DNA of 64,000 nucleotides from Nymphaea colorata (taxonomy: Eukaryota; Streptophyta; Magnoliopsida; Nymphaeales; Nymphaeaceae), in NCBI RefSeq assembly GCF_008831285.2, contig NC_045147.1:8030334-8094333 (forward strand). Direction: 5' to 3'. The notes under the pieces are model-generated. The model saw nothing but the letters and a program-made list of their open reading frames with translations. It searched no databases and had not been told where the DNA came from. Of this stretch, positions 22,201 through 35,400 are shown piece by piece (the first letter of the stretch is position 1; each line of letters opens with the position of its first letter). A program made the position numbers and the translations under genes.

Positions 22201-23963
22201 ATAGTAAGACAACTAGTTATGTGGCTTGTATTCTAACATTTACTTGCATGGAAGCAGGATTGTTAGCCCCAGCAAGAGTGTGATAGATCACATTGATCTC
22301 TCCTTCTTTGCCATTGTTGCACTCCTATTCTTCTTTGGAAGAGCTCTCTTTTTTAGAAAACACTTTCTTATCCTCAAAATCCATAACTAGGAAGACTCAT
22401 AGGGTTCTGCATTTCTGACCCATAAAGCACTTTTTATTGCAATTGTACTATCGTTCTTCCCTCTGTTTCCTAGAGATATATTCTATCTTTGGTTCTCTAG
22501 ATGGGACAAAATAGACAATTTAGCATAGGTTTGGACTCAGGGTGGTGGCTGGTGATAGGCCAAAATGAGTTGGGTTTGTATGTGCGTGACCTCTCATAAA
22601 AACACTTCTTATGTGCAGACAACTTCTTAATCTTTTTATTGGAAAATCTGGTCAACCGGAAACATTATTCAATGATGGTTAGTTGAGTGGCCAAGACCTC
22701 GATCTGCATGTCTTCTTGGAGTCCTCCTATGGAGGAACTGATCAGGGTTCTTTGTGGATTCTCTCATGCCATGGTGCTTAGGTCTTCGAATTCGACAATA
22801 TACTCTTGTAGAGAGCCGGTTATTTCAGGTTTTTTAACTATACATTATAATGGTAGAGGAAGACTCACCAAAACGAACTGTCATCTCCCATACCAAATCA
22901 TCTCAATCAAAGCATGGGGTGGTGTTGTAGTATCATCTATACCAATGTGTGGCTTCTCCCTTAAAGTTAGGGTAGCAATGGACACATACTAGTCACGGGA
23001 AATAGCCTGACAATGAAATATTGTTTTGGCTTGATGGTTCAGGTTTGGAACTCTTTCTCATTGAACTTTAGAAATTCTATTTTTGACACAAGGTAATGGA
23101 GGGGTTCTCTCTTAGTGGTGACTTCTAGGGACATAGGGACACTCATAGGTATCTTCAAACTCATGTTGAAGGTCACACTCATTATCATCATGCACATAAG
23201 CATCATGGAAACAAGGTGAAGGAGGGTGAGTAGAGGGTGCTCGTGTCCATGCGCATGATCTTACCAATGATATCCTAGCACCGAAAAGGGTGGCATTTGT
23301 GTTTGATGCCCATGATGTGCATGGATATCATTCTCAGGTGGATGGTGCGCATTACATGTGCATGGTGTGTGTAGAGGAAGGAAGTGTGGAGAAGGTGGGT
23401 GTGCAGCGCTGAGTGGCCGTTGTGCTATCGGGTGCTCATGAAGTGGTGACTACCGAGGAGGTGGATAAGGTGTCATTTGGATGGCTGGTGTGTGCTCGCC
23501 AGGGGTGGCCTACTAATGTGGGTAGGGCTTGGTTGGTGGATGCTGCTGCCCAAGTGGAGGTGGCTGTGGTGCTGACACTCTAGGCTTGGGTAGTTTGGCA
23601 TGCAGCCAGAAGAGCTCTGGTCAGCCAAAGCCTGGCTGTCCTTCTCTTGGTCTCCTTCTTTGGTCATGGCCTAAGCACCCTGCACTGGTTGCTCTATGGA
23701 CTGCTGCTACAAGAGTCGAGCGTGGATCAGTTCCAATATGGGTGATATGGCCTACTGTACCTATGTGGTGATGTTAGGCACAGGCTAGGTTGCAAGGCCT
23801 GCATTCACAGAGGCGGTAATCTATACGGAGCATGTTGTCTACTCTCTACTGCAATTGTGTAGTGGTGTTTTGCATCACCTCCAAGAAATCTACTATATTC
23901 TATACTTGTTCCTCCATGCTCTAATCGATCATACTGATGCGCTATAAGGTGGCTAAGCATGCA
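22201..23963 (-). pseudogene. gag remnant of the old gypsy element
   Basis: On the minus strand near 22450-22400 a zinc-knuckle remnant reads YNCNKKCFMGQKC, matching the Y.CDEK..PGH.C pattern of chromovirus-like gag, with the histidine replaced by glutamine. Upstream sequence to the PBS has gag-sized extent but no open frame of useful length. The 23200-23780 part is GC-richer and repetitive in GTG/TGC. The call rests on the zinc knuckle and its position between PBS and RT. Confidence 0.6.
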
Positions 23964-23966
23964 AGA

Positions 23967-23980
23967 TGGCTCTGATTGCA
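23967..23980 (-). other. degenerate primer-binding site of the old gypsy element
   Basis: The minus strand reads TGCAATCAGAGCCA, against TGGTATCAGAGCC expected for a tRNA-Met-type site (two mismatches). It lies just inside the 5' LTR, as required. Confidence 0.55.
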
Positions 23981-23984
23981 CTCT

Positions 23985-24706
23985 TGGTATGAGTCTTCTT
24001 TGTTAACTGAAGATTTCTTGTACACAACTATCCTATTGTTGGTCTCAGAATACAATGCACTCATCGGATAGGACCATGAAGCAAGAATACCTAGTACAAG
24101 ATCTCTTCCTCGTTACGGATATCACAACACAATAGAACCTATTACATGGTGCAATGGATCTATGTTGTGATCGGGCAAACTACCGAGAGAACGAGGGACG
24201 TAGAGAGCGAAGGAAAGAAGGAATATACTCGGTTGGGCTGAGTAGGCACCGTGGCTGGGCTAGGAAAGGGATCGGCTTTGTGACTGCTTACTAAGGGAAG
24301 CAAGTGTGTCCCAAGGGGTTAGCCTCAAACTGGTCTACTTGAGGTGCTACCAGTTCCCCATAGGGCTGGTCTACCATAGGAAGTGGAAGGCTTGGGTGGT
24401 AGGGCTAAGACGAACGGGCTATGCTAGGAGAGGCTGATGGTTTGGTTGTGGCCGAGGGCTGTGCTCGGCGTTGGACTGAGGAACGCAACAGCTAGGGATG
24501 GCCAGGTGCGAGGGACAGAGTCCACAGCCAGTGCCTCAAGTGGCTAAAGGCTGAGCTAGAGGCAAAGGCAGAGGCCAGCTAGGATAGGGATGGCACAGCC
24601 TAGAGCAGCGCAGCATGGCTCAGCAATTGAGACTGGCCGAGCATAGTCACGTAGTGTTGGGCGATGTGTGGCACACCAACACTATAGGCACTCTTGGCTG
24701 GGGATC
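23985..24706 (-). repeat. truncated 5' LTR of the old gypsy element
   Basis: The segment aligns with 1267-2000 of the 3' LTR, for example the TGGTGCAATGGATCTATGTT-like stretch and the CCTCAAACTGGTCTACTTGA region, with strong divergence. It breaks off near 24706, where a copia-like sequence begins. About two thirds of the LTR is therefore missing. Confidence 0.65.
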
Positions 24707-26880
24707 AGAGGAGGTTAAAAGAGAGAAGAAAGAGCATAACAAACACAGCTTTAATGTGGTTCAGTCAATTTGACTTACATCCCCGAGAGATCATATCTGA
24801 TTTTTATTCCTTCATCCTACTTCATACATTGATGCATTTGTATTTATCAAGGTTCCATTTGAACCGTTGTAAACAGATTTCTTTACTATTTTGTTTTCGG
24901 CAGTGTTTTTAATTTGAGGGATTCTTGTTATCAGCTGGAGATGTTGAGTCTTCTTTCCATTTTGTTTATTGTCTTCAATTCTTTTACCGTTGCCACGGAG
25001 CTGCTTGTCATCTTCATTGTTTTTACCATTGAGCCTTTCTTTGGTAAAGTCGTGACTTTCCTTAAGATTCCCCTCAAGTTCACCATCTTAAAAGAAAACA
25101 TGAGCTTGACTAGATTAAGTTGAGGGAGAATTGAATGATGAGAATGCTTCATCAAAGGCTTGGTAAAAATATCTGCAATTTGGTCTTTAGTAGATACGTA
25201 TTGAATCATCATCTCTCCACGATCTAACTTCCCCCGAACAAAGTGTAGATCGATTTCAATATGCTTGCATATCTTATGATATACAAGATGTGATGAAAGA
25301 TAAGCTACCCCAACATTATCATGCCAAAGAACAGGTTTTGATTCTTGAGAAATTTGATTTCTACTGTAGTGTTAGCAATAGATCTATATTCTACCTCTGT
25401 GCTAGATCTTGATACAACATTTTTTTTCTTGGCATTCCAAGAACTAGATTTCTCCAATGAAAACTGCATATCCGCCAATCGATCGTTTGTCATATGGGCA
25501 TCCTACCCAATCAGCATCACTATGCACTCTAATATTCATGGTGGTTGATCTCTTAAGAAGTGAGCCATAAGATATCTAAGCATGTGCTTGACAACTATTC
25601 AATGGAGGTCAGTTGGAGAATGCATGGATTGGCACACTTTATTTACAACAAAAGCGATGTCAGGCCTTGTCATGGTTGCATATTGTAATGCTCCAACAAT
25701 ACTTTTATATATGATCGTTAAATTTTGTTACAGATGAAACAGTTAAGGTAGGACTTGTAGCATAGGTGTTCACATGGGTTTGGCGCCGATCATATTTGTT
25801 TGTTTCAATAAATCTCCAATGTATTTTTGTTGTGAAAGGATCAACCCTTGTGCAGTGTGTTTGGCTTCGATACCCAAAAAAAAGTGCAAACCTCCCCAAG
25901 ACTTTGATGGCAAATTCAAAGCTAAATGAGAGAATAAGTTTTCAAATATAAATTTCTAAATTTCCTATAACAATAATGTCATCAACATATATAAGAACAT
26001 ATGCAATGATATTTTCTTTTCTAAAAATGAAGAGAGATGTGTCTGTACGAGCTTCTTGGAATCCCATTTTGTAAAGAAATGTACTCGATCTAGCAAACCA
26101 AGCTCTTGGAGCTTGTTTTAGACCATACAAAGCTTTATGTAATTTGCACACATGTTTTGGAAAATGGCAATTTTCAAAACCAGGCGATTGAATCATGAAA
26201 ACTTCTTCAATAAAGGTTCCATGGAGAAATGTGTTTTGCACGTCAAGTTGTTTTATTTTCCATTTGTTTTTAAGAGAAATGGTCAAAACGATCCTAATAG
26301 TGGTGGGTTTGATGACAGGACTAAAAGTCTCGATGTAGTTTATTCATTCCTTTTGACTATATCCCTTGGCTACTAACTTGGCTTTGTACCTTTTTGTAGA
26401 GCCATCCGCCTTCCTTTTTGTCTTGAAAACCCATTTACACCCAATAGCATGCTTGGCATCCTAGGGTGAAACAAATGTCCATGTTTGATTTCGGACAAGA
26501 GCATTTTATTCATTTTCCATAGCTTCTTTCCACTTCTCATGTTGTAAGGCTTCAATGTGGCTTGGTAGTTCACTTTCCTCAATCAACATAGATGTTAAAG
26601 CTAATGACTATTTGATAGAAGAATATGATTGAAAATCTTGTAGCTTTGGTTTTGATTTGACTATTCCTAGTTATGAACAAGTAACCATCGTAGGAGTCCG
26701 AGAGGGAGAAAGTATTTCAGATTCAATTTGATCAGCTCTACGTTCGATTTGGACATCATCTCTACAAGTGGGGCTTGGTGCATGAGGTACATCATCTTGG
26801 TGGTCAAAATGAAGACATTGCTCCATGTTTGGATCAACATGACGCATCTCAAGATGTGGCTCTAAGGTCTCGATGGGGGT
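24707..26880 (-). pseudogene. Ty1/copia pol remnant (RT and RNase H, with 3' LTR part)
   Basis: Minus-strand frames give the copia RT core at 26286-25942 (IKQLDVQNTFLHG, CKLHKALYGLKQAPRAWF, and the active site YVDDIIVIG). RNase H pieces follow at 25493-25305 (VVSRSSTEVEYRSIA) and 25212-24931 (YVSTKDQIADIFTKPL). Part of the RT leader appears at 26582-26373. 24707-24900 contains a GTGGTTCAGTCAATTTGACT stretch typical of copia LTRs. Gag, protease and integrase are absent; the element is cut off near 26880, where a LINE begins. Frameshifts and stops show it is dead. Confidence 0.85.
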
Positions 26881-27216
26881 GAGTCTTGGAGCAGGAAGGG
26901 CAAAGAGAAGACATTGTCTCCATGTTTTTTTTGTTTTGAATAGAAATTCTTTTTCATTGAAAACAAAAACAAATAGAAATTCTTTTTTGTTAGATGCTGA
27001 GTTGGACATTTCCCTTCCGGATGCACTTGCCTCTCTTAGGGTCTCACTTTCACAGGAACAAATTGATTTCTTGTGTTCATCTTTTGTTTCCATTGTTGCG
27101 TTGGTTTCCCACTCTAGCCTTGCCAGGTTGCGGTAGGAATTGCATAGGATCAGGGCTTCTGTAGCCTCCATCCTCCCTCCCTATGTTGCTGGGACGGAGG
27201 CATACGTCGTTTCACA

Positions 27217-28020
27217 TGGTTTCCTCATGAGGGTTGCATGTTGGAATGTGTGTGGCCTGAGTGCCCGTTATCAGCATAGATACCCCTTTTCTTGGGTTCG
27301 TCAGCATGGACCTTCCTTGCTTATCGTGGTGGAGACTAAGCTGTCTGTGGTCTCTCATGCCTGCGTTCGTACTTTATTGTGTCAACCGTCTTTTATGTAC
27401 CTTCCGGCTAATGGTGCTACTGGCGGCATTCTACTAGCATGGTCTCCGCCTTTTATGGGGATTGTTGTACATGTTAGAAAGTACTCTATCTCGTCCATTC
27501 TCAATGGTCTTTGGCACAGTGGCCCAGTCTTAGTTACTGTGACTTATAGCCCTTGTATTGGGGCCTTGCGTGACTAGTTGTGGGTTGAGCTTCATCATGA
27601 TCGTGAGCTTGCTTCTTCACCATGGCTTGGCAGGGGGTTTCAATTGTCTGCTTACCCCTACTGACTCTTCCTCCCCTATCACTTTTGATCCATCTATGTC
27701 TGTCTTTCTCTCATTCATTGATGAATACAGCTTTTCCAACATGTCTTTAAATAATGGAAAGTTTACTTGGTTGAACAATAGGAATCATCCCATTCTCCGA
27801 AGGCTGGGCTGTGTCTCCTCTTGCCTGAGCTGTTCTTTGTTTTTCCATCGTCATCCTTGGTTCTAGGACCGAGACACTTGTCTGATCATGCTCCCTTGCT
27901 CCTTTCACTTCCTCGGGGTAGGGCTGAAACCGGGCACATTGTTCCGCTTTGAGCTTTGGTGGCTCCGAGATAAGTCCTTTGTGGTTGTCATCCCTAGGTG
28001 GTGGGCTTGCACCATCAATG
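27217..28020 (+). pseudogene. LINE endonuclease (APE-type)
   Basis: This domain nicks target DNA for target-primed reverse transcription. The frame from about 27229 gives RVACWNVCGLSARYQ, the N-terminal motif of plant LINE endonucleases, then VVETKLSV with the catalytic glutamate. After a frameshift, 27558-27866 gives GGFNCLLTPTDSS, then LNNGKFTWLNNRNHPILRRL. Further on FRFELWWLRDKSF marks the end of the domain. The frame is broken at about 27575 and again near 27865. Confidence 0.85.
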
Positions 28021-28559
28021 GTGGGTGAGCTATTTTAGGCACTCGTGTAAGCTGCATTACATCAGGAGGGAGGTTATTGCCTAGAAAAATATTTTCTGGA
28101 GTAGCAAATTTTTTGAGGTGACCGTTTGGGATGAGGAGATCTTTTCTCTCCAGTCATCTGACAATTTTTCTGCAGATCAGTCTTCTTGTCTCCTATGTCT
28201 CTAGTGTCTTACTCAAGAGTGGCGGATGAAAGAGTTCATCCACTGACAGCAGCGTTCTAGGTTGGGTTGGCTTTTGTATGGAGACCAAAATTCTATATTC
28301 TTCCATTTTGCCACCTCTCAAAGGCGTGTCAGATGTTGCTTTAGTCCATGGTTATTAGGCGTAGGGTATTTTTTAGTGATGACATTCTCTCGGTTTTGTA
28401 CGTTCATTTTCGTGATTTCTACTCTAAGCCTATTCGCTTCTGTGCCCCACTGCCAGACATTCACCTCTCTTCCCTCTCTGTCTCATGCGCGATTACTCTT
28501 GAGCAGCCCTTCCTACACCAAGAAATCAAGAACACTGTCTAGACCCTAGGCTCTGGAAG

Positions 28560-29700
28560 GTGCCTGGCATTGATGGTTTTCCTATTGAGTTTTTCCGCAC
28601 CTTTTAGGAGGCTTGTAGCGTTTATGTGTTCATGTTTTGTGACAAATTTTCTTCTTACTTTATCTTTCTTAAGGAATTTAATCAAGTCACTTACGTCTTG
28701 CTTATGGACGTCAGCCACTTTTGTCCTATCTTCATCTTAGGTACACCTTACAAGATTATCGCTAAGTTGTTTTTCACGTGGCTTGCGCTTGTTATGTCTT
28801 CTATCATTAACCCCTTCCAGGTTACATTCATCAAGGGTCGATGTTTGCAGGACGTTGTTGTCCTATCCAATAATGTTGTTTACTCCCTCTACTACTTGCG
28901 TCTTCCCTCATTCATCCTTAAGTTGGACATTTCTAAGGTCTTTGATTCGGTTAGTTGGGAGTTCCTTTCTAACCTCCTCACCCGCCTTGCTTTTAGTCTG
29001 TCGTTTCGATAGTGGATCCTTTCGCTTGTCACTGGGGCCCAATTTGCGGTCTCCTTCAATGGGATGTGTGGTGAATTCTTCTGTCTAGGTCGCAGCCTCC
29101 GTCAAAGTTGTTTGTTATCGCCATTGTTTTTCAACTTAGTTGTCGAGTGCTTTTCAGTCTTATTTCGTCACGCTGCAGTCGTTGGCTTCCTCACACCACA
29201 TTTGCTTCACCACTTATAGGCCTTCTCTACCCTCCAGTATGCTGACGACTTTCTCATATTTGCCACTACTTCCTGCCAACAGATTGTGAGAACTTGGCTC
29301 ATCCTTTGACTTTTTTAGCTCATCTCGGGCCTTTCTATTAATTCCTCTAAATGTCACATTTCTCTCATTCATGCGAATCTTACCACGATACTTTTTGTAG
29401 AAGCTTGCATTGGGTGTAAGGCTGTTGACCTGCCCATGGACTACTTACATCTTCAAATTATGTTGTCACATCTTCCATCCTCTTTTTGGAATGAAGTGAA
29501 GCAGAAGCTTGTAGATCACCTCCAATATTGACAGAGAAAGTTGCTTTCCCTCTCAGGTCATATTACCATTACTAAACATTGTCTTGCATTTGTCCCTCTT
29601 CATGCTCTGGCGGTCTTTCGACCTCCTATGGTTGTACTAAGAAGGTTTGATAATATCATTCGTAACTTTATCTGGGATGGTGATCAGCCTTCGGATTGTC
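28560..29700 (+). pseudogene. LINE reverse transcriptase
   Basis: Frames from 28560 contain KVPGIDGFPIEFF-like sequence. 28626-29012 then has GTPYKIIAKL, FIKGRCLQDVV and LKLDISKVFDSVSWEFL, the landmarks of non-LTR RT. The catalytic motif LQYADDFLIFA is at about 29235-29267. The thumb/connection region continues to about 29700 (KLVDHLQY, FIWDG). Stops and frameshifts separate the motifs, for example TAG near 29011 and TGA near 29530. Confidence 0.87.
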
Positions 29701-30129
29701 TTGCACATTAGGATATGGTTGTCCTTCTGTGTCATATTGGGGGTGTCAGGGTTACCAACCTTAGTCGACTGTGTGAGTCCTCTTTGTATTCTTGGTAGTG
29801 GCATCTGGCACTGAGAAATCCCCCATCACTTTTTTCATCTGTTCCAAATATGACCTGTCATCCCCTAGTGATTGAAATATTTTCATTTCTCACACCTCTC
29901 CCTCCCACTTTTAGTGCAGCCTGCTTTCTGCCCTTCTCCTTTTCCTTCGCCTTGCTGACCTCCCATTGATCACCCTCCATCTTGGCCTCTTTCGCTTTCC
30001 AGTAGATTCACTTTTTCTTTTTACTACCTAGCCTCTTTTGATTCTTCCGCTGCATCACTCCCACCCTAGTCTCTTTAGTTCCTCATGCCATTGTTTTTGT
30101 TTGGCTTTTTCTTGCTGGCCACATTAATA

Positions 30130-30530
30130 CTTTTGACCACCTATTGTGCCTTGGCATTAGTTTAGCTAACCAATGTCCCCTTTGTCTTGTCGCGGCAGAG
30201 TCTCAGGTTCACCTTTTTACCTCTTGGCATTTCTTCTATAGTGTTTTTGCCTCTGCATCGCGTTCTTTTGTTAGTAGCTTTCCAGACCCACCCTCTATTC
30301 ACCTTCTTTTTCTCTTTTGTCCTTCCTCCCAACTGACTTTTTCCTGGGATCGTGTTTAGAGGTTGTGGCTCATATCCTCTTGGTGGCGCATTTGGGAGGA
30401 GTGCAACAACAGGGTCTTTAGGGGCACATTCTCATCGCTGGATTCTATGGCAAGTCTTGTGCAAAGGGATGCCCACTTTGCTATTCGGCTACCGCGCCAT
30501 TCTTCATTTGCTGCTGGGTGATTATGTCGC
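30130..30530 (+). pseudogene. LINE C-terminal zinc-binding region (zf-RVT)
   Basis: The frame from about 30150 reads GISLANQCPLCLVAAESQVH followed by LF, the C..C...H pattern of the zf-RVT domain at the end of plant LINE ORF2. A second frame then gives WLISSWWRIWEE and NNRVFRG, the usual closing motif. It supports the LINE being near full length at its 3' end. Confidence 0.8.
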
Positions 30531-30740
30531 TCCGTCTATCCACTCTCTCCCCACCCCTCTTATTTTGTTTTATTGTATTGTTGTCTTGTATATTTCGTTC
30601 TTTCTATTTTGTTTTTGTAGTTTGTTCTTGTATCTGGAGAACTTCTTGCCCTTAAATTTTGTTATGCATTTTCATTTTATCGGCTCTCTCTCTCTCACTT
30701 TCTCTCTCAAGCAAACGGGCAAAAAAAGGCAGGCCCAATA

Positions 30741-31334
30741 CTTCTCTTTATATTCTTGGCATCCATCGATGGCAGGCTCTTATTCATTGCCTCTGTGCGT
30801 CCCATCTCCCAAACTCCACCAAATTGTTCGATTGAGAACGTGAACATCATAAGCTTCCCCTCTCACACTATCTCTCGCTCTCTTCTTGCGGTCTTTGTCA
30901 CTAGTCTTGATGGTTAGCTACCTTTCACCATCCATAATTCTCAGACCCCTAATGGACTCTGGTAGCATCAGAACCTCGAGAGGCATATATCTATTGTCGG
31001 CTGGTGCCGAAGAAGTCTATGACGATCCTCTGGCAAGATCTTCGTCATTGTCGCGGCCCTTGGCAACCAATTCTCATGCTGTCCACGCAAGCGATCAGCA
31101 GGCAGCTTCTGGTACTTCTTTGTTCTTCGACTTGTTTCCCTCCTCCTCCGCCTATATTGACCCCTTCTGTCGCCTTTGTATCCTGGATCAGACTTGATCA
31201 AGGCAGGCCAAGAGGGCCGCCCTATCTCCTTCATTGCCTACTGCCGGTGCAATTCCCAATTCTGGTGGAGCTCATACCTTGGAGCTAGCGGTGGGCAGCA
31301 GGCACCAGAGAAGCGACGATGAAGGCTCTGGGAG

Positions 31335-31374
<40 letters not shown>

Positions 31375-32745
31375 TGTTGCTCTTTGCATAGCCTAACTGA
31401 TTGATTTGGTAGGAGGCGCATACCGGGCACGTTGGTTTTATCGGGCACGTTGGTTTTCTACAGGAGTTACTCTTCTAATGACTTTGACAGTTTTGTGACG
31501 GAATTATTGGTCCCTTTTTCCCAAAAAAATTGGATGGATTATGTCCATCTGCGCCGCTGCGCGTGTGGAGAAAATGAGAAAAGAGAGAGAGAGAGAGAAC
31601 GTCATCAACACAACTGTAACAAATTAAGGATTGATAGTGGCCCAGCAAGAGCCACATGTCAAATTGTGAGGGCAGTTGCTCACACGGACCATACATTAGT
31701 TTGGTTTACTTGTATTTTGTGTTCCTCAATTTTTTACCTTGTATTTATAGGGTCTAAGTCTTTTGAGGGTTTGAAATTTTATTATCACGCGTCAGTGCTC
31801 TTCGGCAAAAAGTTCAAGTAATTACAAACTTGTATACATGCGCACTCGCAATTTTTATAAAAATGTGACTTCAGTATGCAAGCATTTGAACAAAAGTGTC
31901 ACGTAGTTTAAATACATTTTTGTTATTTTGACGAATAATAAACGTTTGAGTTTGCAAGCATAATTTGCTATTTCATAAATATATTTTTAAACAAAATTAC
32001 TTAGAGCCAGCAAAGACAAATCTAATACAGCGGGCGAAGCGGGCGAATCTCCCTGTTGGGGTAGGGGGAAAGGAAGGCTGGTTTTGATCTCTACTCAAAT
32101 CGTCAGAGATGGTGTCTGCGTCCACCCTCAGCTTGCTGGTTGGCTTGCTCAGAATGGCAAAGGATAAATGATGGAGCGTTGATTTGGGGGAAAATCCAAC
32201 CGTATGATAATCAAAACACTATGGTAACTCGTGTTTATTCTTAGATTCTTCATTGAGACAGAACAGATAGGACGTCTTGTTCATTACACAATACATACCT
32301 TTTGTCCGACGTTTGTTTCACATATATCTGTTCTGTGTGTTCTGTCCGTCCTATCTAACATTTGTATCTTTCATGGTCAGTTCTGTTTCTGTCTTGTTGG
32401 CATTTGTTTAAGTTATATTTGAAATGTAATATACCCTCTATAGTTTCAAGAGTAAAACATCAATATCTTAGCTTGTGTTTTCTTTATCAGTTTAGAAATA
32501 CACTAGTAGATAAGAAAATTAGTTTAGAAGTACAGTAGTAGATAAGAAAATTTTAAGTAGTACAACCTGGTCCAATCATCCCAGCTCATAAATTGAGTTG
32601 GGATATGCCCTGATCACGGTCTAATGAGAAGAATGCTATTGGTGGTTTTCTACATGAATGTAAAATACGGCAAATAGCCCATGCCCCAAAGTCTGACCCA
32701 TCATCCCCTAATTTTAATCATCATAGCCCAGTCTGATGGAAGAAG
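30741..32745. other. non-coding DNA with AT microsatellite
   Basis: No recognisable gene. It contains an (AT)n run at 31335-31371, a 17-bp direct repeat (CGGGCACGTTGGTTTTA-type, near 31415-31455), a GA run near 31583-31600, and a 10-bp inverted repeat AGATAGGACG (32263-32274 and 32348-32357). A moderately GC-rich frame at 30886-31197 shows no family resemblance. Confidence 0.6.
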
Positions 32746-32754
32746 TTTGATAGA

Positions 32755-32957
32755 TTAATCATCATCACCATTATCGCCATCTTGCTGATCACAGCTCCAC
32801 CTTTTCCAACCATGCCATTCCCGTCTAAGCCTTCGCCTCAACCTTCATATATCATCCTCAGATTCTGCATTTTGCTGGTTCCCACCGTATTGTTGATTAC
32901 TCCATTCTCTTTCCCGATCAACAAAATGGTCATGTGAAAATCGGTGTTCACCCTCTT
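32755..32957 (-). other. candidate terminal exon of an unrecognised gene
   Basis: On the minus strand a long T-run and CCCTGTTGCGTAG at about 32958-32985 resemble a plant 3' splice site. It is followed by a 66-codon frame that looks compositionally coding (FVDREREWSNQQYGGNQQN, then RLRRRLRREWHGWKRW) and ends DGDNGDDD before TAA at 32755-32757. A single in-frame TGA lies near its middle. I do not recognise the protein. It may be the last exon of a decayed or real gene whose leader is at about 35.4-35.7 kb, or a chance frame. Confidence 0.25.
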
Positions 32958-33763
32958 CTACGCAACAGGGAAAAAAAAAAAACACGTTAGTTAAGGGAGG
33001 AATGACCTGGACAGGTCCACAACCTTTCTGATGTGATCAATATGAAAAATGCAACATTCTTCAGGGAGAAGGATCTCATCTTGGAATGTAAATTATAATC
33101 CATCATGAATGTGAACAAAATGCCTCAATCTCAGAAGTGAAAAACGTGCTGATCTATAGATATAAGCAGTACTAGACTCTAGTGACTTCAAGCATGACAT
33201 GAATGGCCATCCTTAAGTGCCGTTGCAACTAGACATAGATGATGGCTAAAGCTCACCAACAGTACATTCATCTGAATGGATGATGCAATGCAATCAATAA
33301 AGGCCTAAATATATGTGAAAGCATCTTGGTTGTCTCTGTACGGGAGTCAGGAGTATCTGTCAGCCCTTTTGAACCTTTGATTCATACGAATAATCAGCTA
33401 CATCAGCACCAAGCAAGCCATCTATAAGACCTAGCTAGTTAAATTCATTATTGGTTTGTCATCTATGATGATCATTAACAGAAAAAAATGTAGCAGGACC
33501 GCAGCATTGAGTTGAATCTGCAGTACCCACGAATTCATTCTGCTTTTCTTTGGGTTGGCAAGGCAAATTAAGTTCGAAGCTTTGGGTTGAAAGAGATCTA
33601 AAATTTAATACTTTATTGTGTGTTTTCTCTTTTTCATTCTTTTTTCTTTTGCAAAAAGAAACAAAGTGATAACATCGTGTGTAAGAAGGGCAGCAAACCA
33701 AGTTGCTCTCACTCCTAGGCAAATTGAGCAGAGGGAATCTGTCTTCATCACAAGAAGATGCCA

Positions 33764-33802
<39 letters not shown>

Positions 33803-35400
33803 TAAACTTCCATCTTTTGAACTGGTAGACTCCAGCCTGTATAGAAAGAAAAGATGCGTTTTTTTTTTTGGTGAAGTTCTTGCCCTTAGAACCGGGATCA
33901 AGCTTCCTCTTGCCTCCTTACGATATTGATGGAGTCTTAAACAACAGGTCAACATTTCTGTTTCCACTGTTGAAATGAAAAGTCACTATGAATGCATCTC
34001 TTTCAATTGGTTGTACACTCTTCGACATGGGCTTGCTCTCTGGTGATTGCAATGAAACTGTGAATTAATTTGATCAGTTCACAGCAGAATGCATGTACCA
34101 TAATGCAATATGATACATTCATAAACAAGCGTATGTAGGAGCAACATAGACAAGCAAGGGAATCCTAAAGAACTAGGCAAAGAAGTAATTGGGCTTTCAC
34201 TTGGTAATTGATTAATTGCAGAGGCGGATAGATAGAATGTCCAAAGACAAGCCTACACATTACGTAGGCAAGATGTCAACTGCATATAGGCGACGAAATG
34301 CAGGAAGAACACCAGTTGGTCCAATTCAGATCTTCATGAACTCTACTGAGAGAGATATCTAAAGGAAAAAACCAGAGCCAAATTGGGATTATTCCATTTT
34401 AGTAGTATTTGCATGAATTGTATAACTTGCAGAATTCAGTAGGAATTACTGTACTCTACCTGTAACGGTATCTAAAGAACAATGCGCTCAATAGTTTAAA
34501 TGCCACAGCATCATATCAAACCTCCCTCTTGATTTCACCAATGAAGACAATTATCTAGCGCCAATCTCAAAGCACGATGTAAATATTCCAATCAGCAAAA
34601 ATTATATGAAGTTTTAAAGCACAACTTAAATACAAAGTTTTAAAGTACGACGTAACTATTCGATCAGCAAAAATTATACGAAGTTCTTCACTGAAACAAA
34701 CTAATAACTCCCAAGGCATGAACAAGTACCATGAGTATCAGAGAGAGGGAGAGAGATAGAGAGAGGGGGGTTGTTGGACGGTAGAAACATGGAGTTCTAG
34801 TTTGACTTTCAGAGATTGGCGAAACTAGAAATCCACATGCAATCCCATTGAAGGAAAGGGGGAAAAGGTGTTTCTATTCTGCTCAAGTTGGCCATCAAGT
34901 TGGCCGGCAGGAATACCTAATTTACTAGGAACCAAGACCACATTCAACACCAATTTAGGAAGGCAAGATTCCAAGAGCGAAAACCAGAAAAGAACAGGCA
35001 ATAATTTGCGGACATAATAAAGAGGAAAACAACAAGTATAAACTAATGCCGAAGGCGAGAGACACAAACACATCGTAGACAGTAATACAACATGATTTTC
35101 ATTCAAATGCCCCTAAAAAATTTGTTTGAATGTAGATGTCAAGGCAAAATCCTACAATGGAGAAGCAGCCACTAGACCCGGACATACCTGACAATGGGCA
35201 GATTGCTTGGTTGGTAGGGCGAGGGGCAGATTCAATCCACTGCACGCTTGAAGGAGGCGAGAGATTGAGGAGGGTGAAGAAGCGTGAGGGGCAAGGAAGA
35301 CAAGGAGGGGCTATGGGGCGAGGGAAAAAACCTAGTTACTGCAAATCAGAGACAAAAAGGAGGGAGCGAGAGAGAAAACAAGAGAACGGGAGAAAAAAGA
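32958..35400. other. non-coding region with AT microsatellite
   Basis: No coding frame of known family. It contains (AT)n at 33767-33800, an A/T run near 33859, and a GA microsatellite near 34741-34766. Frames at 33459-33967 and 34825-35106 lack domain resemblance; if the flanking candidate gene is real, this could be intron or untranslated sequence. Confidence 0.5.

Larger units (their letters stand above)
26930..30740 (+). mobile_element. decayed L1-type LINE
   Basis: On the plus strand, an apurinic endonuclease region, reverse transcriptase and a C-terminal zinc-binding region occur in the order of plant L1-type ORF2. The 3' end is set loosely at an A-run near 30722-30728 after a T-rich and CT-rich stretch. 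No convincing poly(A) tail or target duplication was found. The 5' edge abuts the truncated copia element near 26930. Multiple frameshifts make it non-functional. Confidence 0.8.

Noticed and set aside
33459-33967. Two minus-strand frames of 102 and 120 residues
   Set aside because: They overlap in different phases, cross an AT microsatellite and show no domain.
34200-34360. Plus-strand exon-like stretch after AATTGATTAATTGCAG
   Set aside because: About 45 stop-free codons could arise by chance and no family is recognised; the surrounding sequence is non-coding.
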